Positions 44,334 to 55,500 of a DNA stretch of 64,000 nucleotides are shown here, piece by piece. This stretch comes from Chryseobacterium artocarpi. Its GTDB lineage: Bacteria; Bacteroidota; Bacteroidia; Flavobacteriales; Weeksellaceae. Below the pieces are notes generated by a model. That model was not told the DNA's origin and made no database searches. It saw nothing but the letters and a program-made list of their open reading frames with translations. Positions within the stretch are counted from its first letter, which is position 1. Each line of letters starts with the position of its first letter. The DNA lies in NCBI RefSeq assembly GCF_001684975.1, contig NZ_MAYH01000012.1, positions 620,001 to 684,000 on the forward strand, in the 5' to 3' direction. A program made the position numbers and the translations under genes.

Positions 44334-45710
44334 TCAGTATCCGTTGTTCTGTGGTTTGAGATTGGCATTGATAAGTATTTCCTTTTGGGGGATCGGCCAT
44401 CGGGTATGGTAGTTTTTCCAGTTAGGTTTTATAGAAATCAGGGTTCCCAATCTATCCATACGTTTTAGATCAATAAACCGATGACCCATTTCCGTAAAAA
44501 ATTCACGTCTGTTTTCCAGTAGTATTTCATTCAGCAAGGTTTCTTTAGCTATTGGCTGCTGTAAAGAAGTAAGCCCTGCCCTTTGTCTTGTTGCATTTAC
44601 ATAGGGCAGCGCCTCATTTAATCTACCCTGTTGTACGTAACATTCGGACAAAAGCAGGTACACTTCTTCCATCCGCAATACGATCGAAAACTCGCTATCA
44701 TTTCCAGGCTGTCTATTTTTGTATTTGGCCGACCTGTACCATGTGTTCCCATTGAATGTGGAGGTCGCCATCCAGTTGTTTTTTCTAAGGTCCGCACTGG
44801 GAAACGCCTGTATCAGGTCATTGGAGAGCGCATAGAGGGTTGGTGCAACATTTCCAAAATAATAAAGCATAGCTTCTTTTGTAGCTGAACTGTTCTGTGG
44901 TTTGAGCTGCCATATAATATGTTTGCCTGATTTGATAAATACTTTGGTAAGATCTTGCTCAAACATGTACATCGGATCATCAGCAACTCCTTTCAGAAGC
45001 ATTTCGGCTTCAGAATAACGTTGTTGAACCATGTAGATTTTTGCCAAAATAAATTCACCTGCTTTTCGGTTCAGGAAAATCCGTTCTGCACTTCGGTACT
45101 CATTGGGTAATAATTGAACAGCTATGCTGATATCTGCCACTAATTTTCCTAAAACCTGACCCGATTCCGTTTTTCCCAGCACCTGATTAACCTGATAATC
45201 TGTCGTTATTGGATAAGGGATATCCCCAAAAACCTGTTGTAGATAAAATAAAACAATACTACGTGCCAAAAGAGCTTCACCCCTGATCCTGTTTCTTTCG
45301 GTGACTGGCAGGGAATATGATTTCTCACAGCCTGAAATAATCGCATTTGCAATGTATATTACCTGAAATGCTTCCGACCAATAGGATGCAACTGTCGTAT
45401 TAGTATCTATCTGGGTATTTGTATAAAGGTCAAACGAGGAGTTTGTAACCGGATTGGCATAATAATCCATATCGTCTGTATAGATCCCCAAAAGCGCACC
45501 CGATTCATCTCCAGCTAGTGGGGCGTTGTCACGCATTTTTGCATATAATCCCGCCAAGGCTGCATTTGCTGTCTGCACATCTTCAAATATCGCATCTGAA
45601 GACAGCTCATTTGTCGGTACATCCACTTCCAGCATTTTTTCGCAGGAGATCAGCAGTATCAGTAAAGCTAAAGGGAATAGGATTAGGTATATTGATCTTG
45701 TAAGTTTCAT
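44334..45710 (-). CDS. RagB/SusD-family outer-membrane lipoprotein 1
   Basis: A 458-aa protein; ATG 45710 is preferred to the upstream 45743 because it gives the lipobox (LILLISCEKML). SusD features include the TPR-rich N-terminus (AILFEDVQTANAALAGLY), RGEALLARSIVLFYLQQVFGD and the C-terminal ENRREFFTEMGHRFIDLKR. It acts as the lid and substrate capture subunit of the SusC channel encoded 10 nt upstream. Confidence 0.93.
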   Translation of the reverse strand: MKLTRSIYLILFPLALLILLISCEKMLEVDVPTNELSSDAIFEDVQTANAALAGLYAKMRDNAPLAGDESGALLGIYTDDMDYYANPVTNSSFDLYTNTQIDTNTTVASYWSEAFQVIYIANAIISGCEKSYSLPVTERNRIRGEALLARSIVLFYLQQVFGDIPYPITTDYQVNQVLGKTESGQVLGKLVADISIAVQLLPNEYRSAERIFLNRKAGEFILAKIYMVQQRYSEAEMLLKGVADDPMYMFEQDLTKVFIKSGKHIIWQLKPQNSSATKEAMLYYFGNVAPTLYALSNDLIQAFPSADLRKNNWMATSTFNGNTWYRSAKYKNRQPGNDSEFSIVLRMEEVYLLLSECYVQQGRLNEALPYVNATRQRAGLTSLQQPIAKETLLNEILLENRREFFTEMGHRFIDLKRMDRLGTLISIKPNWKNYHTRWPIPQKEILINANLKPQNNGY

Positions 45711-45720
45711 GATAAGAATT

Positions 45721-48700
45721 TTAAAAATTAAACTGTAATCCAAGTGAATAAGTCGTTAAAGGAGGTAATGTCGTAATACCCGGAATCTCAGGATCGACCC
45801 CAAAGAACCTGCTCCATGTATACAGGTTCTGGCCCTGAAAGTAGACTTTAACAGACCGAAAAATAGCATCCTGTAAGGGAATAGAATATCCGACCTGTAC
45901 ATTTTTTAACCGTATAAACGAGGCGTCAGAAATCGAAGCATCACTTTTCCGATATAAAGTTTGCGCAGCGTTGCTTTTGGATGTGTAGGGCATGTATGTT
46001 CCTGTGGGGTTCTGTGGTGACCACACATCAAGCACTTCCACTGGCTGGTTGTTCATACTGCCCGGAATAGGCATTACGTAATTATAGTTCCTGCTTTTCT
46101 TTTTTACAAATTGGAACAGAAAAGAAAATTCCCAGTTTTTATATATAAATGAATTGTTCCACCCTCCAAAATACTTTACATCAAGCTTTTCAATTTTAAG
46201 GTCATCATCAGGAGATGTGATTTTACCATCACCATTGAAATCTGTAAAAGTATAAACTCCGGTTTTAGGATCTATACCTGTGTATTCATAAACCTTGATT
46301 ATGGATGTAGGCTCTCCGATTACATATTGTCTTGCATAAGGAGAACCTTCAAGTCCCGGAAATGAAATCAGTTTATTTTTTGGAAAGCTGACATTTAATG
46401 AAGTTTCCCACTTAAAGTTCTCCCTATTGATTGGCTTAGCATTCAGTTCGATCTCAGTTCCGGAATTTTCTACTGTTGCCTGTAGGTTCGCCATTACTGT
46501 CGGAAATCCTGTTATTTCAGGTAACTGATACCCCAACAGCTGGTTGGAAGAACGGTTTCTATACCACAGGGCATTCAGGTTTATACGGTTCTTCAAAAAC
46601 CCCAGTTCCAGTCCTATTTCCATCTTTGTTGTCTTTTCCCAGCTATAATCAGGATTATAAAGCCGTGAAGGCAACATTGCTATTGTACCGTCATAGGATG
46701 AAGAAGATACCGTATATGTATCAAGATATTGATAGTCACCGATATTGTCACTTCCGGCGGTACCATAACTTGCTCGCATTTTTCCAAAACTCAGCCATTT
46801 TGAATCCTTTAGAAAATTTTCTTTCGTAAAGATCCATGCGGCTCCCAGCGCTCCAAAATTTGCATATTTCCTGTTTGTCCCAAATCGGCTGCTTCCGTCA
46901 CGTCTTCCTGTGATATTGAGGATATACCTATTCTTAAATTGATAATTAAGTCTTCCATACAGCGCTGCATAACGGTAATCCGACCTGACCTGATCTGAAA
47001 CGATCTTTGTTTTTGCGGCACCGATATTTTCGATGAAGACGTTGCTCTCAAAACCGATTCCCTGCATCTGAACCTGTTGATGGGTGTCCCGCTGATAGGT
47101 TCCCCCGATAAGCATGTCTATTTTATGATTGCCCCATGATTTTTTCCAATTGACCTGCGGTTCGATAATGATGGAAAAACGTTTCTGGTTTCCGGTTGTT
47201 GAAGTAGAAGTCGCACTTGACTGCCCCTGAAATGTAGCCGGATTGTACATGGTATTGGGTTCCAGAGATATATCCTCAAATGTCTGATAATTGATTCCAC
47301 CATTTAACCGGATGTTAAGATCCTGAACTAAACTAAACGATGCATTTAGGTTGCTCAGGAATTGCTTGTTGTTATTGGAATATCTACTGTTATATGCTGC
47401 AATGGGATTATTAAAGGTATTATTTCCCCAATTTACACTTCCATCGGGGTGATATAATGCTGGTGCATTGGGAGAAAGAAAATAGGCCCGCTGGGTCGCA
47501 TCTGTTCGCACAATGTTATTTTTCCTGTCGGCAAACATATTATAGATATTTATCTGAAAGCGATTATCCGTAGAATGGTGTGATATGCTGGATGACAGGT
47601 TATTCCCTGAATACTTAAAATCTTTACCAAAGACCGTTGACTGTTCATTATGCCCCAGACTGACCAAAAAAGTAGTATTTGAATTACCTCCTGTTAACGC
47701 AACCTGTGTATTGGAGGAAGTACTGCTATTTCCTATCAGCTCTTTCCGCCAATTGGTATCCCTGTCCCGATTCCAGACTCCGTTGATATCATAAGCATTT
47801 GCTGGATAAGTAGCGATTCCGTCATTGATGTAAGCCTGTTTTCTCATTCCAAGATACTGAGCTGTATTCATCATTTTGAGGTTTGAATGAACCCTGCTTA
47901 TTCCGTACTGTGTATTAACTGTTGCATTCAGTTTTCCGGTTTTCCCCTTTTTTGTTGTAATCAGGATAACTCCGTTAGCTCCTCTTGATCCATAGATAGC
48001 AGTAGCATCAGCATCTTTTAAGATTTCGATACTTTCTATGTCATTGGGATTTATATTGTTCAGAGGGTTTATACTGCCGTAGGTCAATACCGATGCGGCA
48101 CTTCTTGTACTGATCCCAACTATTGGAATTCCATCCACCAGATATAATGGCTGGTTACCATCAATTTCACTGTTATCCGTAGTTCTCAGACTATTTCTAC
48201 CACGAATCTGCACATCGAAACTACCACCTGCAACCCCTGAATTTTGGGTGATATTGACACCTGCGGCTCTGCCCTGTACTGCTCCAAGGGCATTGTTGAT
48301 GGGTTGGTTTTCAATTTGTTTACTACCTACTTTTGAAATACTACCTGTGCGTTCTTTATCCTTGACAGTGTAATATCCCGCATTGACAACAATCTCATCT
48401 ATTTTGTTTACCTCCAATGTACTTTTTATTGTATCGATTTTTGCGAGAGGAATTGAAAATTGTTCATAGGAAGATACTGTGGTTTTACCCTTCTTCTCCC
48501 TTATGATTAGGCCATTATTATAGATCAGGGCTTCAAATGGAAGACCTTCCAGTAGTTTATTCATACAGCCAATGACAGTTTCATTAACACATTTTGTTTC
48601 TTTAACAGAATACTTATCCAACTGGCTGTTGGTATAACCAAATTTTTGAATTTTATTTTTGGAAATAAATTTCTCGATTGCTTCCGAAGCCGAAATTTTT

Positions 48701-48801
48701 CCGACCTCAAACTGTACCCTCATTGTGGAAAGGTCCTGTTGGGCACCTAGCCCCTGCCAACCAACTAAAAAGAATACGGCGGCACTGCATAAAATTTTCA
48801 T
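45721..48801 (-). CDS. SusC/RagA TonB-linked transporter 1 with STN domain
   Basis: A 1026-aa outer-membrane protein with a signal peptide (MKILCSAAVFFLVG). Residues about 25-105 form an STN domain, which receives signals from FecR-like anti-sigma factors. The plug starts at DEIVVNAGYYTVKDKERTG and has the SusC phrase GVNITQNSGVAGGSFDVQ, NGVILITTKKG. The usual carboxypeptidase-regulatory-like module between STN and plug is missing. The barrel ends with LGLQFNF, the last Phe being typical of the outer-membrane insertion signal. Confidence 0.93.
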   Translation of the reverse strand: MKILCSAAVFFLVGWQGLGAQQDLSTMRVQFEVGKISASEAIEKFISKNKIQKFGYTNSQLDKYSVKETKCVNETVIGCMNKLLEGLPFEALIYNNGLIIREKKGKTTVSSYEQFSIPLAKIDTIKSTLEVNKIDEIVVNAGYYTVKDKERTGSISKVGSKQIENQPINNALGAVQGRAAGVNITQNSGVAGGSFDVQIRGRNSLRTTDNSEIDGNQPLYLVDGIPIVGISTRSAASVLTYGSINPLNNINPNDIESIEILKDADATAIYGSRGANGVILITTKKGKTGKLNATVNTQYGISRVHSNLKMMNTAQYLGMRKQAYINDGIATYPANAYDINGVWNRDRDTNWRKELIGNSSTSSNTQVALTGGNSNTTFLVSLGHNEQSTVFGKDFKYSGNNLSSSISHHSTDNRFQINIYNMFADRKNNIVRTDATQRAYFLSPNAPALYHPDGSVNWGNNTFNNPIAAYNSRYSNNNKQFLSNLNASFSLVQDLNIRLNGGINYQTFEDISLEPNTMYNPATFQGQSSATSTSTTGNQKRFSIIIEPQVNWKKSWGNHKIDMLIGGTYQRDTHQQVQMQGIGFESNVFIENIGAAKTKIVSDQVRSDYRYAALYGRLNYQFKNRYILNITGRRDGSSRFGTNRKYANFGALGAAWIFTKENFLKDSKWLSFGKMRASYGTAGSDNIGDYQYLDTYTVSSSSYDGTIAMLPSRLYNPDYSWEKTTKMEIGLELGFLKNRINLNALWYRNRSSNQLLGYQLPEITGFPTVMANLQATVENSGTEIELNAKPINRENFKWETSLNVSFPKNKLISFPGLEGSPYARQYVIGEPTSIIKVYEYTGIDPKTGVYTFTDFNGDGKITSPDDDLKIEKLDVKYFGGWNNSFIYKNWEFSFLFQFVKKKSRNYNYVMPIPGSMNNQPVEVLDVWSPQNPTGTYMPYTSKSNAAQTLYRKSDASISDASFIRLKNVQVGYSIPLQDAIFRSVKVYFQGQNLYTWSRFFGVDPEIPGITTLPPLTTYSLGLQFNF

Positions 48802-48860
48802 ATTTTTGCATTGTATTTAATTAATATTCGATTCTGATTTTTTAAATAATTGAATACGTG

Positions 48861-48882
48861 GCCGACGGTCCCACCCGTCGGC
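48861..48882. promoter_or_regulatory. Stem-loop between fecR 1 and susC 1
   Basis: GCCGACGG (48861-48868) and CCGTCGGC (48875-48882) pair perfectly over 8 GC-rich bp. T residues follow only on the + side, opposite to gene direction, so it is not a terminator for this operon. A similar hairpin lies at the same position in the divergent operon. Confidence 0.5.
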
Positions 48883-48947
48883 TTTTTGTATCCTTTAATC
48901 TCTGTTACTGATCTGGAATCAGGGCTGGTGTCATCAAACACCATATC

Positions 48948-49766
48948 TTATTTTTCAAGTTCAAATGTTTGTTCATTGATTTTTTTATTTCTAAGGTTAA
49001 GTTGAACAGATAGTGCTTCCAAAAATTGCTGCCCTGTACTGTTCTTCTGTGTTATGGTAACCTTTGTATCCCTGATTTCATCAGGGTAGTTAATATTGAT
49101 CTGGTAAGTTTCTTCAATGGTCTTTATGGCGTCGCCGAAAAGGCAATCCGTAAACACCAGTGTTGCCTCTTCAGAACCAGCTTGGGGTATTTTGTCCGTT
49201 TTGCTCACTGTCGCTACTTTAGAACTACCAAAATTCCTGAAAGACTGTCGTGGCTCGAGTATCAGATAATCTTTTGGACTGTCTACTTTGTAAACCCGAA
49301 CCTTTCCCTCATAGAGATCCACTGTAAATGTTTTTCCGATCTGTGAAACTTTGAAAACGGTTCCAAGTACTTTTGTTTCATAGCCATTTCCATGAACAAT
49401 AAAAGGATGTTCTTTGGATTTGGTCACTTTAAAAATCGCATCCCCCTGTAAATAAACATCACGGGTATTGAATGGAAAGCTTTTTTCCACGGTTAATTTT
49501 GCACCCTTTAGTAAGGTAACCTCTGAAAGATCTGCCAATACGATTGTACGATCTGAAGAATCCGCCATATATATATCATCACGGATCTTTGTGTCATAAT
49601 AGATTAACCCTGATATTCCGATCAACATTACAAGACATGCAGAAACACCGATTCTGATCCGGGTTCTCTTTCGTTTCTTCTTTCTGACATCAATCTTTAT
49701 TCTTTCCCACATCTGCTGGAGTTCACTTTCCGTGGGTGGATCTATTTTAGGTTCCTGTGTGTTCAT
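48948..49766 (-). CDS. FecR-family anti-sigma factor 1
   Basis: A 272-aa protein. A cytoplasmic N-terminus (PPTESELQQMWERIKIDV) is followed by one TM segment (about 35-57) and a periplasmic FecR domain: TIVLADLSEVTLLKGAKL, YLQGDAIFKVTKS and PFIVHGNGYETKVLGTVF. The C-terminal part has the DUF4974-like end (LFGDAIKTIEETYQININY). It holds or activates the sigma factor encoded upstream and senses the STN domain of SusC 1. Confidence 0.92.
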   Translation of the reverse strand: MNTQEPKIDPPTESELQQMWERIKIDVRKKKRKRTRIRIGVSACLVMLIGISGLIYYDTKIRDDIYMADSSDRTIVLADLSEVTLLKGAKLTVEKSFPFNTRDVYLQGDAIFKVTKSKEHPFIVHGNGYETKVLGTVFKVSQIGKTFTVDLYEGKVRVYKVDSPKDYLILEPRQSFRNFGSSKVATVSKTDKIPQAGSEEATLVFTDCLFGDAIKTIEETYQININYPDEIRDTKVTITQKNSTGQQFLEALSVQLNLRNKKINEQTFELEK

Positions 49767-49861
49767 AAATATGTCCCTTTATATATAAATATGCAGGAAC
49801 ATGAAAAATCACACCCCCTAGAGATGTGATTTTAACTTATTTTATGAATGTTTAACTAATT

Positions 49862-50386
49862 TTAAGAATCAAATAGCTTTTTTTTGAGAAACGTAATAGC
49901 CTTACTGATCTGGTTTTCAACAGCTGATCTTGACATATTCAAACGCTCGGCAATTTCCTGCTGGGGAATACCTTCAAGTTTGTTAAGGATCAGAATTTCC
50001 CTGCGTCGTTCAGGTAACATCCCGATCCCTTCATTAACCTTATCAAGATCTATTTCATAACTTACTTTATCATCGATTTCATCTAGACTCATATCAGGAA
50101 TATCAACCTGTAAAGAATCATAATAAGGCTGCTTACTTGTTCGGCGGTAGAATGATGCTACTTTTTGTTTGCAGGTATTGAATATGATTGCATCGGGGTT
50201 ATCGGTATTCAAAATATCTCCCTTATCCCAAAGGTGGGTAAATACCTCCTGCATCACATCCATCATATCATCCCTGTTTTGTATCCGTCCACTCAGGTAA
50301 CTAAATACCAGACCTTGATACCTGTAAAAAATGGATTCATACAGATGTTCGTCAGATAATGTATTATGGTTACGGATATGGGACAT
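49862..50386 (-). CDS. ECF RNA polymerase sigma factor 1
   Basis: A 174-aa FecI-like sigma factor. Region 2 has LVFSYLSGRIQNRDDMMDVM and VFTHLWDKGDIL; region 4 has LPERRREILILNKLEGIPQQ and AERLNMSRSAVENQISKA. It directs transcription of the SusCD operon next to it. The start codon is 180 bp from the divergent sigma 2 gene. A possible -7 element TAAATTTG lies on the minus strand at 50406-50413. Confidence 0.93.
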   Translation of the reverse strand: MSHIRNHNTLSDEHLYESIFYRYQGLVFSYLSGRIQNRDDMMDVMQEVFTHLWDKGDILNTDNPDAIIFNTCKQKVASFYRRTSKQPYYDSLQVDIPDMSLDEIDDKVSYEIDLDKVNEGIGMLPERRREILILNKLEGIPQQEIAERLNMSRSAVENQISKAITFLKKKLFDS

Positions 50387-50405
50387 TAGGTTGTCATTGG
50401 TTTAA

Positions 50406-50413
50406 CAAATTTA
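50406..50413 (-). promoter_or_regulatory. -7 element for the minus-strand sigma gene
   Basis: On the minus strand this reads TAAATTTG, a TAnnTTTG match, 20 nt before the start codon of sigma 1. Confidence 0.45.
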
Positions 50414-50567
50414 CTTATTTTTTATTAATCACTAAAAATGCAAAAGATAACAATGATAGCATTGTTGCATATAGCTTCAGATGATTTCATAATAGTTTTA
50501 TGTACAACATAATTCTTTATTTACCTGATGATTTGGTAACTTTACATTACTAATAACCAATGGGATT

Positions 50568-51149
50568 ATGAAATCCATTATGATGATCGATGAAAAGGAA
50601 CTGCTGAATAGATTGCAGAATGGAGATCAATTGGCTTTCAGCCATGTTTTTACAACTTATTATTCAGGTATGTGCCTTTTTGCTGAAAAATATGTGGGCA
50701 CGGAATATGCAGAAGACATTACAGAAAATGTATTTTTAAAACTTTTGGAGGCAGCTATTCCTTTTAACGACTCTACCCATCTGAAAGCTTACCTCTACCG
50801 TTCCGTTAAGCATTCCTGTCTGGATTGGCTCAAAAGCAAAACAAGAGAATATACCCGACATTCTGCCTACATAGAAGCATACAATGAACCCCAGCTGAGC
50901 TATCTTACTCGCATCATGGAAACCGAGACAATACGTATTCTTTACAATGCACTTGAAAGCCTGCCAGATCAGACAGCACAGGTTATGAAAATGACTTATC
51001 TTGATGGTCTGAGCAATCAAAAAACAGCAGATGAACTTGGTGTATCCATCAATACTGTAAAAACCCATAAGCAGCGTGGTCTGGGTAAACTCCGCCAGAT
51101 TTTACCAAAGGAACATTTCGGTATTTTACTTGTTTTTCTTTTTTCCTGA
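50568..51149 (+). CDS. ECF RNA polymerase sigma factor 2
   Basis: A 193-aa FecI-like sigma factor divergent from sigma 1. Region 2: FTTYYSGMCLFAEKYVGTEY and YAEDITENVFLKLLE; region 4: LPDQTAQVMKMTYLDGLSNQ, then TADELGVSINTVKTHKQRGL. ATG 50568 is the first of three close in-frame ATGs. It is followed by FecR 2. Confidence 0.93.
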   Translation: MKSIMMIDEKELLNRLQNGDQLAFSHVFTTYYSGMCLFAEKYVGTEYAEDITENVFLKLLEAAIPFNDSTHLKAYLYRSVKHSCLDWLKSKTREYTRHSAYIEAYNEPQLSYLTRIMETETIRILYNALESLPDQTAQVMKMTYLDGLSNQKTADELGVSINTVKTHKQRGLGKLRQILPKEHFGILLVFLFS

Positions 51150-51215
51150 TTTTTTTTAGTTCCCTGTCATCCTTTTTTGAATCCGTGTCGTTTGGTGTAT
51201 ACAACGCAACAAAGG

Positions 51216-52367
51216 ATGATAGAATATAACCAAGAATACGATGCGGTAAAATTAGGTGAGCTGGCAGCTAAAAGGCTCCGTAATGAACTTTCTGAAAAAG
51301 ACGAGGAATTATTGAACCATATTCTGGATAGGCAACCTGAATTAAGAAATGCCTATCAATTCCTCACCAGCGATAATGAAGATTTCCAATTTAAGGAAAC
51401 TAAGATCTATGATTCTAAAACAGCCCTTGAACGTGTACTACTCCGATACAACAGACCTCGCAAAAAGAAAAAGCGGGCAATCTGGTATGCGGCTGCTTCG
51501 CTTATAGTATTTTTGAGTTTAGGAGCGTATTGGATCATTTCTATTCAACATCTGTCAGACAAGGAAAATCTTGTTTCCCGGTATGGTAATGATATTATTG
51601 CTGGAACTGTTAAACCGAAAATCATTCTATCCAATGGCAGCAGTTATGAGCTGGATACTGCACAGGGAGGTATACAGGTACAGGAAAATAGAATTCAGTA
51701 TGAAAATGGAAACCGTATCGTATCCGGTAATGAGCTGGTGAATATCACCCTTGTTACCCCAAAAGGAAGACAATACAGAATCACCTTACCCGATGGAACA
51801 AAAGCGGTGTTAAATGCAGCGACCTCGCTTACTTATCCCACCCGCTTCACAGGTAAACAGCGGCTTGTCAAACTGGACGGTGAAGCTTATTTTGAAGTTA
51901 CTCCTGATCCCAGACAGCCGTTTCATGTAAAAAGCAATAATCAGGAAATTGTCGTACTGGGAACTAAATTTAATGCCTCCTCCTATCCAGCGGAAAAGAC
52001 AGTGACCACACTGATCGAAGGTAAGATTCATTTAAGTGCAGAGAATACAAAAGATATCCTGCTTGCTCCGGGGCAACAGGCAGAACTGGGAAAAGAGAAC
52101 TTTAAAGTACAGGAAGTCCATACCGAAGATTATACCTCCTGGATGAACAATGAATTTATTTTTAACAACATGCCACTTGATGAAGTATTTGCTGTACTGG
52201 AAAAATGGTATGATGTTTCTTTCGACTATCCGCAGGAACTTATCGGTCAGCGCATCTATGTGGAAATGACCCGCAAGCGTAAACTGTCCGAAGTGCTGAC
52301 CATATTGGAGGAAGTAACCAGTCTCAAATTTAAAATCGAAGGAAGGAGGATAATTATCAGAAAATAA
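51216..52367 (+). CDS. FecR-family anti-sigma factor 2
   Basis: A 383-aa protein from ATG 51216 (a longer TTG start at 51177 is unlikely). The cytoplasmic part (YDAVKLGELAAKRLRNELSE) is followed by one TM near 88-112 and a FecR domain: ITLPDGTKAVLNAATSLTYP, GEAYFEVTPDPRQPF and VLGTKFNASSYP. The C-terminal DUF4974 has FNNMPLDEVFAVLEKWYDV. It is 110 aa longer than FecR 1, mainly in the linker. Confidence 0.93.
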   Translation: MIEYNQEYDAVKLGELAAKRLRNELSEKDEELLNHILDRQPELRNAYQFLTSDNEDFQFKETKIYDSKTALERVLLRYNRPRKKKKRAIWYAAASLIVFLSLGAYWIISIQHLSDKENLVSRYGNDIIAGTVKPKIILSNGSSYELDTAQGGIQVQENRIQYENGNRIVSGNELVNITLVTPKGRQYRITLPDGTKAVLNAATSLTYPTRFTGKQRLVKLDGEAYFEVTPDPRQPFHVKSNNQEIVVLGTKFNASSYPAEKTVTTLIEGKIHLSAENTKDILLAPGQQAELGKENFKVQEVHTEDYTSWMNNEFIFNNMPLDEVFAVLEKWYDVSFDYPQELIGQRIYVEMTRKRKLSEVLTILEEVTSLKFKIEGRRIIIRK

Positions 52368-52400
52368 ATGTTTCATAAGTTGGACTGGCACCAGAAAAAT

Positions 52401-52426
52401 GCCGGAGCTGCTGTAACAGTTCCGGC
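52401..52426. promoter_or_regulatory. Stem-loop between fecR 2 and susC 2
   Basis: GCCGGAGCTG (52401-52410) pairs with CAGTTCCGGC (52417-52426), one G-U, around CTGTAA. It is in the same position relative to its genes as the hairpin of the divergent operon, and has no T tract after it. Confidence 0.55.
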
Positions 52427-52567
52427 GGGTGTCGGTTTCCAAAAATATCTGCGTTAACAACTAATTTATAGACCAACGATACAAACTTACGTATTACCCG
52501 GCGCTAAGTCAATAAAAGAATTGACAGAAAGCCAAATACCCTGTTTGTATCCTATCAATGATGAAAA

Positions 52568-55500
52568 ATGAAAACCAGTAAACAAAAAAGGCGTTCTGTT
52601 TTTCTGCTATGCCTGTTTTACTTTTCTGCATTGGCCTGCGCCTATTCTCAGCAGATCACATTTTCCGTTAAAAAAGAGAAACTGTCCACTGTGATGAAGG
52701 AGCTTCGCAAACAGAGCAAAGGTTATGATTTTGCCTTTAATGCCCAGATTTTGGAAAAAGCAGTTCCTGTGACCGTGACGCTTAAAAACAGCAGTCTCGA
52801 AAAAGCACTGGCGGAGATCTTTAAAGGACAGCCATTGACCTATGAAATCAATAGCAAAACCATTGTAATCAAGGTAAAAGAAGCAAAAGCTCCTAAAGTT
52901 TCAGAAAATAGACAGACAAAAGGTACTGGAAATGGACAGTCCCTGCGTGGCCGTGTAACAGATGAAAAAGGGACCCCATTGGCAGGTGCGACCATTCAGG
53001 TCAAAGGCTCAAATTTTATCACCAGTTCGGATAATACCGGAAATTTTGAACTGCCGATGGAATACAGCAGTGCTACACTACAGATTGCATTTATCGGTTA
53101 TACTACCGCAGAGTATGGCGCAAAATCCGGCGTTGAAGCTGTCTTAAGAAAAAGCGAATCTGTACTGGATGAAGCTGTAGTGATTGCCTATGGAACAACG
53201 ACCAGACGGCTAAGTACAGGAAATATCGCACGGATTTCTTCCGAGGATATCAGCAATCAGCCTGTTTCAAATCCATTGGCAGCCTTATCAGGCAGAATCC
53301 CCGGCCTGATTGTATCGCAGAGCAGTGGTGTTCCGGGATCAAAAATAAATGTTGAAGTGCAGGGCCGCAATAACCTGAGTGCTTCCATAAAAGCTGAGCC
53401 TTTATATATTATCGATGGGGTGCCCTTTGCTCCGGGAAATGAAGCCACAAATAGATTGGGAGCCACTCAGTTGAGCCCATTTGCCCTCATCAATCCATCC
53501 GACATTGCCAGCATAGAAATTCTAAAAGATGGGGACGCAACAGCCATTTATGGTTCCAGAGGTGCATACGGTGTGATATTGATAACGACAAAAAAAGGTT
53601 CTGCCGGAGCAACAATAGTCAATGCTTCTGTAAATATGGGATTGAATAAAGTTACCCGCCTGATCGACCTTCTGGATACACAGCAGTACCTTGAAATGAG
53701 AAAAGAGGCATTTTCAAATGATAAGGTAACGCCTGACCTGTTTAATGCTCCCGATCTGCGGAATTATGACCAGAGCAGGTATACTGACTGGCAAAAAGAA
53801 CTTATTGGAAATAGCTCACGATCGACCGATGCCCAACTTTCTTTCTCAGGAGGAAGTGCCAGCACGCAGTTTCTGGTAAGTGGAGGCTATTTAAAAGAAA
53901 ACCTTGTATTCAAAAACACAAAACCATACAGCCGGGGTTCTACCCATTTTACGCTGAACCATTCCTCAGAAAATAAAAAGCTTACACTCGCATTGACTGG
54001 ATCTTATGCTGTAAACACCAATAATACCAACAGTTCCGATCTTACCAACTTAGCCATGGTACTTCCTCCCAATTATCCTGATCCAATTGCGGAAGATGGG
54101 ACGCTGATCTGGGAAAATAACGGTGAACCCTTATATTATGGGAATCCCTTTGCTTATACAAAGGAAAGATTTGCCAGCAAAATGAATAATCTCAATGCCA
54201 ATATGATGCTGGGTTATACTTTTTTCAAGGGTCTTACGGCAAAGATAAGTCTGGGTTATAACAGTGTGGATACAGAAACAAAACTCCTTGTTCCCGGTCA
54301 GGCACAGGATCCCCGCTATGCCCCCGAACCTTATATGCAGACATCTGACCTCAAAAATAAAAGCTGGATTATTGAACCACAGCTCAATTATACAACAGCG
54401 CTATTGGGTGGCTCGTTGCAGGCTTTACTGGGCTCTACTTTTCAGCATGCCCAGGACAATGGTCAGGAGATATTTGCCTACGGGTTTTCATCTGATGAAC
54501 TGCTTGGCTCTTTAGGGGCAGCCAGAACCAATACAATCAACAGTGACTTTTCAGAATATCGATATGCGGCCCTGTTTGCACGATTGAATTACACACGTAA
54601 GAACCGTTATATAATCAATATTTCAGGCAGGCGGGATGGATCAAGTCGTTTTGGTCCGGGAAAACAGTTTGGAAATTTTGGTTCCATCGGTGCTGCATGG
54701 ATCTTTTCAGAAGAAAATTTTTTCAAAGACAGACTGCCATTTTTTAGTTTCGGTAAACTACGGGCAAGTTATGGAATTACAGGAAGCGATAAAATTGGAA
54801 ACTATCAATATCTGGAAACCTGGCAAAGTGTCGCCAACCCTTATCAATCTATAAAAGGGCTCTATCCGACAAGACTTGCAAATCCCGACTTCCGATGGGA
54901 ATCCAACAAAAAGCTTTCTTTGGGATTAGAAACTGGATTTATAAAAGACAGGTTATTGATCGCTGCATCGTACTATAATAACAGAAGCAGTAATCAGCTG
55001 ATCTCAACTCCATTACCTTATATCACAGGATTCCCTTCAATCATAGAAAATTTTCCTGCTACGATACAGAATACGGGATGGGAAATCGTCATCAATGCTG
55101 AAAATATCAAAAAACCGGACTTTACCTGGTCTTCATCTTTAAATATAACGTTTCCAAAAAACAAGCTGTTACGCTTTCCTGAGCTAGAATCATCCAACTT
55201 TGCTAATCTTTACCTTATTGGAAAGCCACTGAACCTGATCTATGCTTATCAGTTTGAAGGGGTAAATCCCGAAACCGGATTGTTTTCCTTTGCAGACCAA
55301 AATGGTGATGGCATACTCGATAAGACTGACCGAATCTATCAGGGAAGCTTAGATCCTACATTTTATGGTGGTTTACAAAATACATTCAGCTACAAAGGGT
55401 TTCGGGCTGATATTTTCTTTGAATTCCGTAAACAGACAGGGATCAATTACCTGAGTTCAATTTATACGGGGAGCAGTATGCCGGGGTATATGACCAACTT

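Noticed and set aside
45721..48801. Small + strand frames inside the minus-strand susC 1 gene
   Set aside because: They are shadows without signal peptides, motifs or conserved starts.
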